This document shows positions 24,129 through 36,544 of a DNA stretch of 64,000 nucleotides, one piece after another. Under the pieces are notes generated by a model. It was not told the DNA's origin. It ran no database searches and was given only the letters and a program-made list of their open reading frames with translations. Within the stretch, counting starts at the first letter, position 1. Every line of letters starts with the position of its first letter. Origin of the DNA: Acanthamoeba sp. SK_2022b (lineage: Eukaryota; Discosea; Longamoebia; Acanthamoebidae); assembly GCA_027943245.1 (NCBI GenBank), contig JANDJZ010000021.1:182102-246101 (forward strand), given 5' to 3'. The position numbers and the translations under genes are program-made.

Positions 24129-27100
24129 TCACGAACTGATCTCGAGCACCGTCGTGGCGTCGGCCACCAACACGTCTATGCCGCCGGCCAGCGTGGACAC
24201 CAACGGGAAGGACGCCCGCACCAACCTGTCGCGTGTCACAACGTTCAGTGAGACACACGGCATGAGAGCGCACGAAGAGGCGAGGCCTACGCACCGGTTG
24301 GCGAACTGGTGGCCGGTGTCGCCCTTCTCGGCGATGACCACGACGGGCTTGCCGCGATGGGCGTTGAGCGACGAGAACTCGAGCACGCGAGGCGACACGT
24401 TGATCGAGCCCGGGTACCGCGCGCGGGCAAAGGCCTCGGGCGCGCGCACGTCGATCACCACGGGCGGCTCGCGGAACGACACCAGGTCCTGTGCCCCGGC
24501 GCCCGCCAGTGTGAGCTTTCACACACGGGCACGGGGGAAGGGGGAGGGGAGGCGACTGACCTCGAGCGAGAGGGAGGGGGCCATGCGCTTGGCGAGCGCG
24601 TCGAGCGGCGTGCGCTGCTCCCACCACCGGAGCGCGACCGGGGCGGGCTCGATGTGCTTGCGCGTGTAGAGCGAGGGAGGCGTCGCTCGGAATGCCGCCA
24701 ACGCACGTCGCACAGTCGACTCCAAATCGATGCCTTGAAAATAATTAATTTAAAATAGAATAAACAAAACTAACTAACTAAATAAATAAACAAAAATAAA
24801 CAAAAATAAACAAAAATACGCCAATAAACACGAGCCAGAGATAAGATAGGCAGGCGAGAGGAGGCATACTGCTGAGGGCGGAGCCACCGCCGCTGAAGAG
24901 GATGATGCAGTGGTTGAAGTCCATCGGGAGGAGGGTGGCGCGCAGCTGGTGCAGGATGGCGACGGCGATGAAGTGGGTGAGCGCGGGCGAGTGGACCAGC
25001 AGCACGTCCCACAGCTTGTAGACCTGGTCGAGCGGGAAGATGTGCGCAAAGAGCGTGAGGAACCACGAGATCGAGTACAGGTCTGGCTGGAACCCGACGT
25101 CGGCCAAGTGCGTCGCCAGCTGCGGGTCTGCCAACGGGCCGTCAGTCAAGCCGGCCAGCCAATGGGGGAGAGGGGCGAGTCGTGGGGGGAGAGAAGGGGG
25201 GGGGGCACCGTGGTAGGCCAGGAGTTGGCGGAAGGTGGCGAGGTGCTCCTGGAGCGGGACGGTGTTGTCGGGCAGGAAGAAGTTGGGGAGGTAGCGCGAC
25301 GTGAGCGAGTGGAGGCACCAATAGGCGCGCGCCTCCCTCTCGAAGTTGAGGGTCAGGAACGGCGCCAGCAGCGAGTCCAACCCTAATTAAGGCAATGGCG
25401 CCCGTCCCATCGTCAGCACGACCACCACGACCACAAAAACCACGACCACGAAAACCCATGACGACGACCACAAAGACGACGACCACGAAAACCACGACCA
25501 TGACGAACGGAGTGTTACCTTGCCAGTAGACCTGGTGGCCCTTCTGGGCAAAGACCCAGGCCTTGAGCAGGCGTCGCAGTTTGCGGTGGCCGTCGGGCGA
25601 GGCCAGCAGCGGGTGGTACTGGTGACACCGCGGGATATCGAGGTCGATCTGTCGGTCGGCGGGACCCTCGCCCTCCTTGTCCAGCGCGTCGTAGGACCGT
25701 TGCATCTGCACGTGCATGAGGACGAAGCGTGGTGGGTGAGCGACCGACAATAAATAAATGAACATTTAAAATCAAGTATTAAAATTGATATAAAATATTA
25801 TTAATAATAAAGTGTGCACGGGACAGAGGTACCTCGTCGTCAGTCTTTTCGTGCAGCCCCAGGAGCACGGTCCACACTTCAGCCCGCAGGACCTGCGGTA
25901 TGTCGATGGCGGCCGCGCGCACGATGTCTCGCACCACGGCCTCGCGTCGCGGATCGATCCGACGTCCTGTGGTCATATTGTGTTAAATAATAATAATAAT
26001 AATACTAATATAATAATAATAATATAACAATAAGAAATGAGTAATAATATGTGTACCTTTGCCGACCTTGCCTTCGGTGTCGAGCAGGCGCTGGAGGAGA
26101 TCGCGAAAGACCTTGACGCGGTGGCGCTGGTAGTCGATGTCCTTCTCGCGTTGCTCCATGGGCACGTACTTGCCCTTGCCCCGCTTCCACTCCTCCATGC
26201 GCTGCACGACCGACCCCGCCTCGCCTCCTCCGCTCGCTCCTGGAGCTCCACGGCGAATGCGGTGTGAGGCGACCACGCCCCACTCGGCCCACCCACCCAT
26301 GCGCGCTCGTGTGTACCGTCGGCGAGCGCGTTCTGCTGTTGAAGCCGCGCGCGGAGGGAGTGCAGGGATATGGCCATGATGTCGTCCTTGTAGAGCATCT
26401 CGGCGCCTCCGCCTCGCTTGGCCGTGGCCTCGGGCTCGGTCGTCGACGCCGTCCCGTTGTCCGCGCCCGTCGCCGCCGTGTTGCCGTTCGCTGGCGGGAA
26501 GCCGGCTGTGTCCTTGCTCGCCGCGCGCACGATGGGCACGACTCGAGGGACACGGAGGATGGGTGGCTGCGTCTTGAGCTCGGCGGCCAGCTCCGACTCG
26601 ATGTCGCCTCCCGCGAGCTTCCAAAAGTGGTAGATCTCCTCAACCGGCTCCTTACCCAGCGGGTCCGCCTCGCTCTCCTGCGCTGGTTTGCCCGTCGCCC
26701 CGTCCACCAGCGCTGGTGCCGCCGCTGCGCTACTTTTTTGCCACGTCAGCAAAAAGCATTTGGCTAAGATTTAAGATTAATTTTGTAATATTTTTCAGAA
26801 TATTAAATCGTTTTTGATAGAAATGCATGTTGTTGCGATCGTTTTGTCATTTCATTTAAGGTGGAGGCGGCACCCGCGAAGGGGCCTTACTAAAAATTAG
26901 TGAAGGCACATTGAGTGAGCCAGCAACACGGTGGTCTTTAGTAAAAGGCGAAAAACCAATACGTTATGCTGCTGGCTCTGTGCAATGATTTTCACGGCGC
27001 GGGCCCCTCCCACTTGTAGCCCCTCCCTCGCCACAACTGTTATGGGTCGCCCAACTCCGAAATTTCAAACCTCCGAAAATTTTGGCGGACAGAGAGCGCA

Positions 27101-27763
27101 GATGATGATGACCGTGAGAGGGCGGAGTGGTGACGTGCCTGTCGTTGCGGGGTTCGGCCTCGGAGAGCGAGTCGGCGTCGGGATCGACGGTGGGAGGCTG
27201 TCCGGCCAGAAGGGCGTCGATGTCCACCATCTTGAGGAGGCTGCATTTGAGGAAGGGCTTCTTGAGCCACCGTTTTCGCTGCCGCTCCCTGTCCCAAGTA
27301 GTAGTGGAGAGAGGAGAGAGAAGAGCGTTAAACAACGCTGTCAGCCAACGGGCGAGGCGCGAACGCGAGGAAAGCCGTTAAAAGACCTTTCGTGGAGCGA
27401 GTCAAAGTAGGGATGCGCGAGTAGCGTGTGGGCGTCGATTCGCTTGGAGGGATCCGGCACCAGACACGAACGTATGATCTCCTTCAACCCATCGCTGAAT
27501 CCGACAGCCAGCACGCACGCGGAGACGGTCTCACGAAATGAATAAAAAGAAGATCGGGGCCGCGAGGGTGCACAAAGCCGGCTACCTGAGCTCGGTGAAG
27601 CCCCTGCGCTCCTTGAGCCAGTCCTCGAGCTTCAGCTTGTGTCGCTTCTGGATGAGCGACCTGTTCTGTCGTTTGTACGGGTCGTACGAGGCCGCATACA
27701 GGTCCTGCACGAGGCCATGGCCACACATCAGCAGCTGGACATGACATACGCATGGCACACACA

Positions 27764-27818
<55 letters not shown>

Positions 27819-29133
27819 GCAGGGCGAGGGTTCACCGGAGATCCATTGCCGCCGAAGGAGAGGAGCGGCGTCGTGGGGGCAGCGGCCAGGGCCGCCCGCG
27901 CCTCCTCGTCCTCCAGCTCCGCGTCCTCGTGCCCGCAGAGATCGAGAACCGCGCGCGCGATCGCCTTCACGTCCTTCCCCAACTCGTGCTGCGTGTGACG
28001 GCCAGAGAGGTGAGACAAAATGAGACGAGACGACGACAGAGAGGGCCACGCTTACCCAGGGGACCTGCCCCTGGGTGAGCTCGATGAGGAGAATGCCGAA
28101 CGCCCAGACGTCGCTCGACGGGTGGTCGTGGAAGGTGTGCTCAGTGCGCGTGCTGAAGCCCGTGGCGATGAGCTCCGGCGCGAAGTAGTTTGGGGTCCTG
28201 CGCGAGCACACTCAGCGTCAGCACTGGTGGAGGCACACATCGCCGAGCCCCCGACCAGCGCCGAGCGGCGGCTGGGTGGCCGCGCACCCGATCGGGAACG
28301 ACACGTTGGGCCCGTGTTTCTTGCTGGGCCTCGTGCAGAAGTGGAGCCCGTAGTCGGCCAGCTTGATGCAGCCCTGACGAAGAGGTCGCCATAAAAGGCG
28401 GAGGTCAGCTCTTCCTTGCGGTCTGGTGGTGGTGGTGGTGGTGGTGGTGGTGGTGGTGGTGGTGGGTGTAGTGGATGAGTGCATGGTCGGTACTTGTGAA
28501 TCGAGTAGGACGTTGGCGGAGGAGATGTTGCGGTGGGTGATCCCCGAGTCGTGCAGGTGTGCCAGCGCGCGCAGAACGTCAAAGGCAAAGGCGCCCAGCT
28601 GCTCCTCTTCGAACCCGCTGTAGGGCATAGAGCAAGAGGGACAAAATGGCAAGTAGTGAGTACATTGAGGAAAGCAGCACGGCAAGTCAAGTCGCAGGTG
28701 GCGTGCCCCCTGGTATGGTGATGCTTCAAGAAGAGCTCCTTTCGCAGCGACCCGCTGTAGTGCTCCGACACGAACAGCAGACGATCTGGCCAGAACAGTT
28801 TCAATTTATTTTATATTAAATAAATATTTATTTATATTTGCCAAATATAAACAAATAAAAGGCTGTACCATGCTTTGATTTCACGACGTCAATGTAGCGG
28901 CATAGTTGAGAAGAGGAGACAGTAGATTTGAGAGTCTGGAAGCGATTAACGATGGTGGTGACGGGAGGGGGCGAGCGATCGAGCTCATCCTTTTCCCGAT
29001 TAGTCGCGTCGGGTGCAGCGATTCGCTTGGGCAACGCGAAGAAACCCTTCACTCCCAGGCACAGCTGTGACGCAGTTCCTTGTGGCGCTGCTGCTGGGCC
29101 CGGGCGGCTGCTACCCTCGGGCGGCCCTCTCAT
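24129..29133 (-). CDS. TBCK: TBCK homologue: pseudokinase - TBC - rhodanese protein
   Basis: All three TBCK domains appear in order. The kinase-like part ([13 protein letters not shown] start at 29133; [74 protein letters not shown]) lacks the HRD Asp (HRN). The linker [18 protein letters not shown] matches TBCK closely. The TBC domain has [20 protein letters not shown] (Arg finger) and [18 protein letters not shown] (Gln finger), so Rab-GAP residues are kept. The rhodanese domain ([35 protein letters not shown]) has no catalytic Cys. In animals TBCK is part of the endosomal FERRY complex that binds Rab5 and mRNAs. Stop TGA at 24129-24131. More than twelve exons. Confidence 0.92.
27756..27816 (+). 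repeat. (AC)n microsatellite
   Basis: CA/AC tract in an intron of TBCK, reading (GT)n on the coding strand; one CC interruption near 27770. Confidence 0.95.
28425..28466 (+). repeat. (GGT)n trinucleotide tract
   Basis: About 14 GGT units in a TBCK intron, reading (ACC)n on the coding strand, between the exons for NVLLDSQ and CIKLADYG. Confidence 0.95.
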
Positions 29134-29246
29134 CTTGTGCTGACGGCCAATAAAGCGAAAGAAAATGAAAAATGAAAAGAAACAAACGAAATGATTTATG
29201 ATTAATCTACAAGGAAGGGTGCATGCATCATGTGTAGTGGCTACAA

Positions 29247-30230
29247 CTAGTAGCTCTCGCAATCGTCACCGACAGAAGGCAGAAGATCGGAAGAGGTGAG
29301 CTCCTCGTCGTCGAAGTCCTCCATTTCCATCATCCTGCTAGAGGCCAGTAGCGACATGAACGAGCAAGAAACGTGCGCGGTTGCTCTCCCTCGTCTGGCG
29401 GCAATCGGGCTGGTCGAGGGGCTGTCGGAGAGGAGGTCGGCCAGGAAGTCGTCCTCGTCTCGGTTCACGTAGGACATGGCGAACTGCTGCAGCCGTAGCT
29501 CCTCGAGCTCCTCGTCCACGACCTGCTGCCCGACGGGCGGAGGCACTACGCCCTCCCTGACCAGACGTTCGAGTTCATGTAGGCAGTCGAGGATCTCCAG
29601 CGACTCCGCCTGGTCCAGCTCCACGGACTGGGGGAGAACCAGCTGCTGGTCCCACTCCCCAGCAACCTGGCTCTCGGCGCCCTGGATCGAGGCCGCGACG
29701 GCGGCGCGCTTCCTCTTGTTCGGACGAGGCGGTCTACAAGCCGGCTTGCCTGCACTCTTTGCTTCGCGTCGTCGTCGCTTCGTTCTTTCTTCGCTCTTCT
29801 TGGTGCTGCTTCGCTTTCGCTTTCGCTCTTTGGTCTCCTTGCCTGCGAGATCCTGTCCGATTTCTTCCTCCTTCGTGATTGTTTGCTTGTTCTTGGCGCC
29901 CTTCCTCTCGGGCTTGTCGTGGCGGCGACCTCTCTTCCTGCTCTGTCGCGTCTCCTTTGCGCGAGCGGCTATGCCTTCCAGTAGGCTGTGCACAGAGCTC
30001 TGACTCTCCAAGCCTGCGAGTAGGCGTGCCCCTAGGGAGCAGCTCTGAAGGGTCGAAGTAGTCGTGACCAACGAGGCCGTGGACGCCGCAGCCTCGCCCA
30101 GCTGCTCTACTCGAGGTGGTGGCAAGTTGAAGTGAGCCGAAAGCTCTTGCAGTCTCTCGACCGAGAGCGAGTTGGGAGCGGTCGTGGCCGTGGTCGAGGG
30201 CGGAGCTGCAATGGTCGTAGAGATCGACAT
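29247..30230 (-). CDS. Unknown basic, probably nuclear protein
   Basis: A single frame of 327 residues from MSISTTIAAPPSTTATTAPN to ...DLLPSVGDDCESY. The first third has a helix-like stretch (LSVERLQELSAHFNLPPPRV). The centre is extremely basic with several nuclear-localisation-like clusters (RKRGRRHDK, KERKRKRSSTKK, RTKRRRREAK, RPNKRKRA). The last third is acidic (VDEELEELRLQQFAMSYVNR, DEDDFLADLLSDSPSTSP, EMEDFDDEELTSSD). This alternation suggests a chromatin or ribosome-biogenesis protein, but I recognise no family. It lies directly upstream of TBCK, same strand, 113 bp apart. An unrecognised intron near the 3' end is possible. Confidence 0.6.
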   Translation of the reverse strand: MSISTTIAAPPSTTATTAPNSLSVERLQELSAHFNLPPPRVEQLGEAAASTASLVTTTSTLQSCSLGARLLAGLESQSSVHSLLEGIAARAKETRQSRKRGRRHDKPERKGAKNKQTITKEEEIGQDLAGKETKERKRKRSSTKKSEERTKRRRREAKSAGKPACRPPRPNKRKRAAVAASIQGAESQVAGEWDQQLVLPQSVELDQAESLEILDCLHELERLVREGVVPPPVGQQVVDEELEELRLQQFAMSYVNRDEDDFLADLLSDSPSTSPIAARRGRATAHVSCSFMSLLASSRMMEMEDFDDEELTSSDLLPSVGDDCESY

Positions 30231-30863
30231 GCCGTGCTGTCACGAGTGGGGTGGAGTTATAGTTGAAGGCGAAACCGGAGACGTGTAGTGCCAGCTGTCA
30301 GTGTTGCGCAGAGTGTGTGCTTGAAGCGTAGGACGAGGTTTGAATCGATTCAGGGATATTGGTTTAAAAGAGCCAAGCGGCGAACCATAAAGCGACATTG
30401 TAATCGCCCTCGCTGAGGTGACCAATCATTTTGAAGATGACTGCAACGTTGCTTGTCACTTCTTCTCTCTGCTCGGACCGGCGGGCTCACAGTCAAAAGC
30501 AGCAATCCATCCTAGCAGCGGTAGACACAGCTACGCCCTTGAACATGTTTCGTCCGTGAAGCTGCGCAAGTAGAGGTGTGCCGTGCCAGTTCTGTGCCTG
30601 CCCATACAAAGCCACCTGAGCGGAACGCATGCAACCGGTCAGATCCTTGACCCCCCGCAACTCCACTCCCCGCAACGCCAGGGCAGAGATTAAAATAGTC
30701 ATAAAGAAAAAAGAATACAAATGTATCAATTACTTACAACTTTTATTGTTATTCGATTTTTGTTGATTTTTGGTTTTGATGTTGCAATAAATAGTATCAC
30801 ATTATCAACAGCTTCATCGCCACTTTGCCTGACGCCTCTTTCTGAAAGAAGACGATGAGCTCT
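30231..30863. other. Intergenic stretch between the unknown basic protein and CAF1
   Basis: About 630 bp. A minus-strand open frame at 30493-30687 (from ATGACTATTTTAATCTC; later MRSAQVALYGQAQNW) ends in TGA but shows no family signal and lacks a supporting splice partner. The rest is AT-rich. It should contain the CAF1 3' UTR and the promoter of the downstream minus-strand gene. Confidence 0.45.
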
Positions 30864-32113
30864 CTAGATCTGCTGCTCGTAGCCAGCCTTGTAGGGGTGT
30901 CCGAGACCGTAGAGCACACCCAGGAATTTGGAGTCGTCGAGGTTGTTCTCGAAGAACATCCTCTTCATCTTGAAGAAGGTCGCGCTCGTGAGCAAGCTAT
31001 CGCTACCCGCCTGATGCTGCGGCCCGATCCGTTCCACCTGTCCGCGTAGCAGCAGAGAAAAACAAAAGAAGTAGAGTGAGTACTCAAGGCATCAGAACAG
31101 GTTTCGAGTAGGAGAAGGAGTACCTCGAGGTCGTTGGCCAGCTCGTTGAGGCCGCCCTTGAGGCTCTTGCAGCTCTTCATTAAATATTTGATGTCGTATA
31201 TACAGGGGAAGTAGGCGTGGATGAGCTCAAAGAACTCCTCCTCCTGTGCTGGCAGCGGTTTGCAGGTGAGGATCTTCAACAGGTAGCCAAAATCGTAGCC
31301 GCTGTGGAAGGAGATCCACTTGATCCGATCGTCCAGCACGACCCCGGAGCTCGTCAGCAGCTCGCCAAAGTGAGACACGTCCACGCCGTGCTCCTCGTGC
31401 CTCTTGAAGTTGATCCCCGACCTCGTCAGCAGATCTATGGAGTCCTGCGCGTACATGTCCTCACTGCGAGAGCAGGTGTTGTGCGGCGTGGTCATTAGAG
31501 CAGCAGACAAAGTAGCAAACGTGCAAACGAAAATAAAAATTAAAAACAAAATAAAATAGGGTCAACAAGCATCATGGATGACGCGTAGCCCCATAAGATG
31601 CGCGAGAGATAAAGACTGAATTGAGAGTTTTACCTGAGGCTGAACTTAAAATTAAATTGCCATGTGGCGACTCCTGGTGGGAGGCGGCCCTCTCCGTCCG
31701 TAAATGTGAGCCCTAGCTGGATGATCTTGAGGAGATCCACATTGCAGCGCAGTGTTTGATAGTGGTACTCGGAAGGACTCTTGAAATTACCAATGGGTCG
31801 CGCTACGATCCCTGGAAATTCAGTGTCCTACAAAGAATCCTGGGTGAGATTGCTGCGTGCGGATTAAATAAACGTTATTATTATTGCGCGATTAAAATAA
31901 TGTATTCGTAAGCTCGCTAAACTAGGCCTAGGGGATGACAGCAGGAGAAATGGGTGTTACAAGCGTTTGGGGGGGGGGTAATGTAATCAAACGAACCATA
32001 GCGATGTAGGGGTAGTCCTCCACTACGTCTCGAATGTGGGCCATCTCCTCCTCCAGGTTTTCAGCCCACACTTCCCTAATTTCTGGTTCCAATCCATTCG
32101 AATGCGATCCCAT
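30864..32113 (-). CDS. CAF1: CCR4-NOT complex CAF1-type deadenylase (CNOT7/8, POP2)
   Basis: A DEDD-family 3'-5' poly(A) exonuclease of the CCR4-NOT complex that shortens mRNA tails in the cytoplasm. The start [20 protein letters not shown] is followed by [24 protein letters not shown] (first D and E of the DEDD set), [15 protein letters not shown] [38 protein letters not shown] (Asp), [20 protein letters not shown] and [17 protein letters not shown] (His/Asp). It ends [12 protein letters not shown] with TAG at 30864-30866. Length and motif order match CAF1 throughout. Five or more exons. It is divergent from MCM9 across 232 bp. Confidence 0.94.
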
Positions 32114-32345
32114 CTCGTTCCACGCTGACCGCGTCCCTGTCGCAGCCTACAGACTTGGCCGGTTCGTGTTCTCGCTGTTCTGCCGTTGTGGCCTGGCTGC
32201 GTGTCGTTTCCGGTTTTTCTGTAGACAAACGCTCGAGTTTCTTTCTTTCAGTTTGACAGCCAAAGGAAATTCTGTGGTCAAATATTTCCTCGAAATACAA
32301 AAATTAGACAAAACGATTTAATCAGCACCTCCGCGTAATTGCGTA
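32114..32345. promoter_or_regulatory. Shared divergent upstream region (CAF1 / MCM9)
   Basis: 232 bp between the start codons of CAF1 (minus) and MCM9 (plus), so it holds both promoters and 5' UTRs. It is T-rich towards the MCM9 side. No named element was recognised. Confidence 0.5.
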
Positions 32346-33245
32346 ATGGACGGAAGACCGTTTGCCGCTGGCCGACGCGGCGGTGTACCAAAGGTGGTTG
32401 AGTTTGGATCCCTGCCAGATACGCTGGAGGAATGCGATGAAGATGAATGGAAGAGGGTGTTTGGCATTTTCCTTGACCACTTTTGCCTGCCTCAAATCGA
32501 GGGCATCATCGAGAAGGTTGACGACACCATCCACTACGGTGTGACCATTAGGTACGCCAACCTTTCAGAAAGGCCGGTAGATGTCTTGCCTATTTAATCT
32601 ATTTATTTCATTTTATTTACTTTCCAACTAATTTTATTTATTTAAATGACAGTTTTGTGGACTTGATGGAGATGAACATGGTGGCGGCCCACATGCTTAT
32701 CAAGTACCCGGCGCGGCTGCTGCCGCTCTTCGACAAGGCCATCTGGGAGCTGCAGCTCAAGTGGATCGAGGACCTGCCCCTGACCGACCCCAAGCGCAAG
32801 CGATGGCGCGCCAAGTCCCACTGCCACGCGCGCATCACCCATCTGCCGGCCAACGTGCCCGAGCTGTGGAAGACCAAGCTACCGCGCTCCTGCGACGTGG
32901 GCAACTTCATCGAAGTGCGAGGTGCGCTGTGTGCCCCTGTACGCCCACACACTCCTGCACACTTTCTCATACGACACGCACACACGCGGACACTACATGA
33001 TCGTAAATCAGGAACGGTCATTCGCACGGGCATGATCAAGATGCTCGAATGGGAGAGGCACATGGAGTGCGCCAAGTGCAAGCACCAGTTCGTGGTGCAC
33101 GCCGACCCCGAACAGTACAACAACTTTCCCCGCATCACTCGCTGTCCTTCTGACAAGGGTACACCGAACCGGCCACCTTCACTCCGAGCCACTTTGGCCT
33201 TGGCGCCTCCTCACTCTGTCACACACTCCCACTCCCATCGCGTGC

Positions 33246-33328
<83 letters not shown>

Positions 33329-35416
33329 CCAGAACCGCCGTGTCAGGGAAAGACGTTCCGCTTGCTTGAGGGAGATTCCAAGCTGTGCCGAGACTACCAG
33401 GAGATCAAGATTCAAGAGCAGATCCAACAGCTGACGGTCCGTCGTTCGTGCTGACTGGCTGTTGCTGTGCTGGTCTCAAATGAATTGTGTGATGTGTGAT
33501 GTGTCGTTTTATTTGTTTGTGGTTTGTGGGGGGGGTAGATGGGGTCCATCCCGCGGTCGATGGTGGTCGTACTGGAGGACGACCTGGTCGACACGTGCAA
33601 GGCCGGAGACGACGTAACGGTCAACGGCATCGTCATGCGGCGCTGGCGCACGGTCGATGAAGAAAGAAGGTTTCCTCTTGTCCACACATCACATATCGCA
33701 CACACGCAAATGGTCTGACGCCCACGTGTCGCGCCTTGTCTTCAGATGTGATCTGGAGATGTTCATGCAGGCCAATCAGCTGCGCGTCAACAACGAGCAG
33801 CGCATGGGCATCGTGATCACGGACGAGATGAAGCACGAATTCGCCAGCTTCTGGCACGAATTCGCGCGCACGCCCATGGCCGGCCGCGACGTCATCATCA
33901 AGAGCATCTGCCCTCAGGTCTCTGCTCCTCCCTCTCATACGCTTTCACGCCCACACATACGCCCACCCACACATCACGCTCACCAATGCCATGTGCGCGT
34001 GCGTGGGCGCTTGAGCAGGTGTGGGGCTTGCACACGGTCAAGCTGGCGCTGCTGCTGGTGCTCATCGGCGGAGTCCAGTACACCGACCCGAACGGGCTCA
34101 AGGTGCGCGGCGAGTCGCATCTGCTGTTGGTGGGCGATCCGGGCACCGGCAAATCGCAGTTTCTCAAATACGCCGCCAAGCTCAGCCCGCGCTCCGTTCT
34201 CACCGCCGGCATCGGTACAGCGACACTTGCGCCCTCCTCTCTCCCACTCCCGGCCCGCCGCGGCGTCAGCGTCGGAGTTGGAGTGGCTCACGCGGAGCTA
34301 TGTGGTCGCTGTCGACAGGGACCACGTCGGCCGGTCTCACGGTGACTGCCGTGAAGGACGCCGGCGGCGAGTGGATGCTCGAAGCTGGTGCCCTCGTGTT
34401 GGCCGATGGCGGCGTGTGCTGCATCGACGAGTTCAGCTCCATCCGCAAGCACGACCAGGTCACTCCCTTTCTCGCTCTCTCGCGTTCTCGCGCGTGTCGT
34501 GCGATGCGATGCTGACGGTCGTGTTCGGTTGCGCGCGTCTGCAGGCCACGATCCACGAGGCGATGGAGCAGCAGACGCTGTCCGTCGCCAAGGCCGGCCT
34601 GGTGTGCAAGCTCAGCACCAAGTGCACGGTCGTGGCGGCCACCAACCCCAAGATCAAATTCGACAAAGACCAGAGTGCGCCTCTCCGCTCTCTTCGCTTT
34701 CAGGCAGCTGTGGGCGTCGCTTTTCGTTCTTTGGTTCATTCTTTTCGCTCTTCGCTCTTTGTTCGCTCTTTGTCGATAGGTCTCACGGTCAACACGGCCA
34801 TCGGGAGTCCGTTGCTCAGTCGATTCGACCTCATCCTCGTGCTGTTGGACGAACAGGAGGACGAGTGGGACACCACCGTCGCCTCCTTCATTTTGGACGG
34901 GGTACTGCAAATCTCCTCTCTCCCTCCCCTGCCGCGCCTCTACGCACAAGGCTGAGCGCCGTTGCGTGTCCGCAGATATGCAACAGCTTGGAACACGGGC
35001 CGTGGCCGCTGCGCAAGCTCCAGGCCTACATCTCCTACGTGGCCTCCACGTTCCAGCCCAAGCTCTCCGTCAACGCCGAGCGGGTACAACACTTCCCGTT
35101 TTTTATTTGTTTACTGTTTATTATTTATTTATTATTTACTTATTATTTACTTATTTATTTACAGATGCACCTTTGTCTTGGGCATCACTTTTGGCGTTTA
35201 TTTTTAATATTTTATTAAACCGGGACGCGCCAGGTGTTGGGCAACTACTACCGATTGCAGCGATCGGCGGACCAGCGCAACCAAGCCCGTACGACCGTGC
35301 GATTGCTCGAGAGTTTGGTCCGTCTGGCGCAGGCCCACGCTCGGCTCATGTGCCACCACGAGGTGCATACCTCTTTCTCGACTCACACACATGCACACAC
35401 ATCATGCGCGCGCGCG

Positions 35417-35465
<49 letters not shown>

Positions 35466-36374
35466 CATACATACATACATACACGTCGTGACCTGTTGTT
35501 GTTGTTGTTTGGCGCGGAATGGGACCACAGGTGTCGGTGGACGACGCGGTGGTGGCAGTGCAGCTGGTGGAGATGTCCATGCAGAACGCTGCCATGCTCG
35601 GCGGCGGCTTGTACAGCGCGCTCCACTCCCAGCCATCCGAGCAGCCCGAAGAGGACTGTACGCACTCATCTCTCTCCCCCCCACTGTGTAGGGAGGCGGT
35701 CGAGGCCTCGCAGCGACTGACAGGTCGCGCCCACAAACTGCAGTCCGTAGCATGAAGGAGAAGATACTGCGCGCGCTGCGGCTGAGCGATCTCGTCGAGG
35801 TGCGGCTGGACGACGACGGCGAAGATGGTGGGAACGGGTACAACGAGTACCCCAACGAAGAGGAGGAGCAGGACGACGACGATGACGACGACCCCAGTCG
35901 CCTTTCCCAGTACTCGCAGAACCGACGCGCCCAACTCCCGCGTACGGCTGCCCGCCGTCGTGATTGCTTTCTGTGTGTTGTTGTTGTTGGTCGTGCACGG
36001 GTAGTCTTACTGAGGGGCGACGTCGCGTGCAGCCAAGCAAGCCAAGGGCAAGGAGGTGGCTGATGCTGGCTGGGAGCACAACTACGACGACGGCAATGAT
36101 GATGGTGATGAGAAGAGAAGGAAGGGAGACGGCGGCGACCACGAGAACGACACGGAGACGGGCTTGCCGCGGCCGTCGTGGCGCGACGAGCGGGTGCTCT
36201 CCCAAAAGATCCAGCAACAGCCCGTCAGCTGGAACACCTTCAACGTACGTCCACCATTCGCGCGTATTTATATTTATTTCAATTTGTGTAATTTTTACTA
36301 TTGGCTGACAGCCAATCGGCCAGGCCATCGAATCGCCTGCGCGCAAGCCCGCCAAACCCGGCTACGGCGCCTAG
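32346..36374 (+). CDS. MCM9: MCM9 DNA helicase
   Basis: AAA+ helicase of the MCM family which, with MCM8, acts in homologous recombination and interstrand-crosslink repair. N-domain exons include [40 protein letters not shown] and [20 protein letters not shown]. Zinc-site Cys pairs are in [13 protein letters not shown] and downstream. Signature stretches shared with MCM9: [56 protein letters not shown] (Walker A), [24 protein letters not shown] (Walker B), [20 protein letters not shown] (sensor 1), [20 protein letters not shown] (Arg finger), [20 protein letters not shown]. The tail is acidic and disordered and ends [20 protein letters not shown]. At least 17 exons; two large CA tracts lie in introns. 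Confidence 0.95.
33246..33328 (+). repeat. (AC)n microsatellite
   Basis: About 41 AC units in an MCM9 intron, ending near the acceptor of the exon encoding [16 protein letters not shown]. Confidence 0.97.
35405..35484 (+). repeat. (CG)n-(CA)n-(CATA)n compound repeat
   Basis: Alternating purine-pyrimidine tract in an MCM9 intron: about 10 CG units, about 18 CA units, then CATA repeats. The CG and CA parts are Z-DNA-prone sequence types. Confidence 0.96.
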
Positions 36375-36544
36375 CGACCAAAAGAAGTCTTCTTTCTGAG
36401 TCTGGCTCAGTGGCCTATTTTTGTACAAACAAATCTGTCATCATCCACACCGATCGCCTCTACTTGATGACCTTGAGCGAGGGTGAAAAGATGCCCCTTC
36501 TCGAAGATGCTGTTTGTTTGGCGAAGGGCCCTCGCTTGATCAGC

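Noticed and set aside
30493..30687. Minus-strand frame ending in ARMDCCF
   Set aside because: No family signal, no convincing start context, and no splice partner; left as intergenic.
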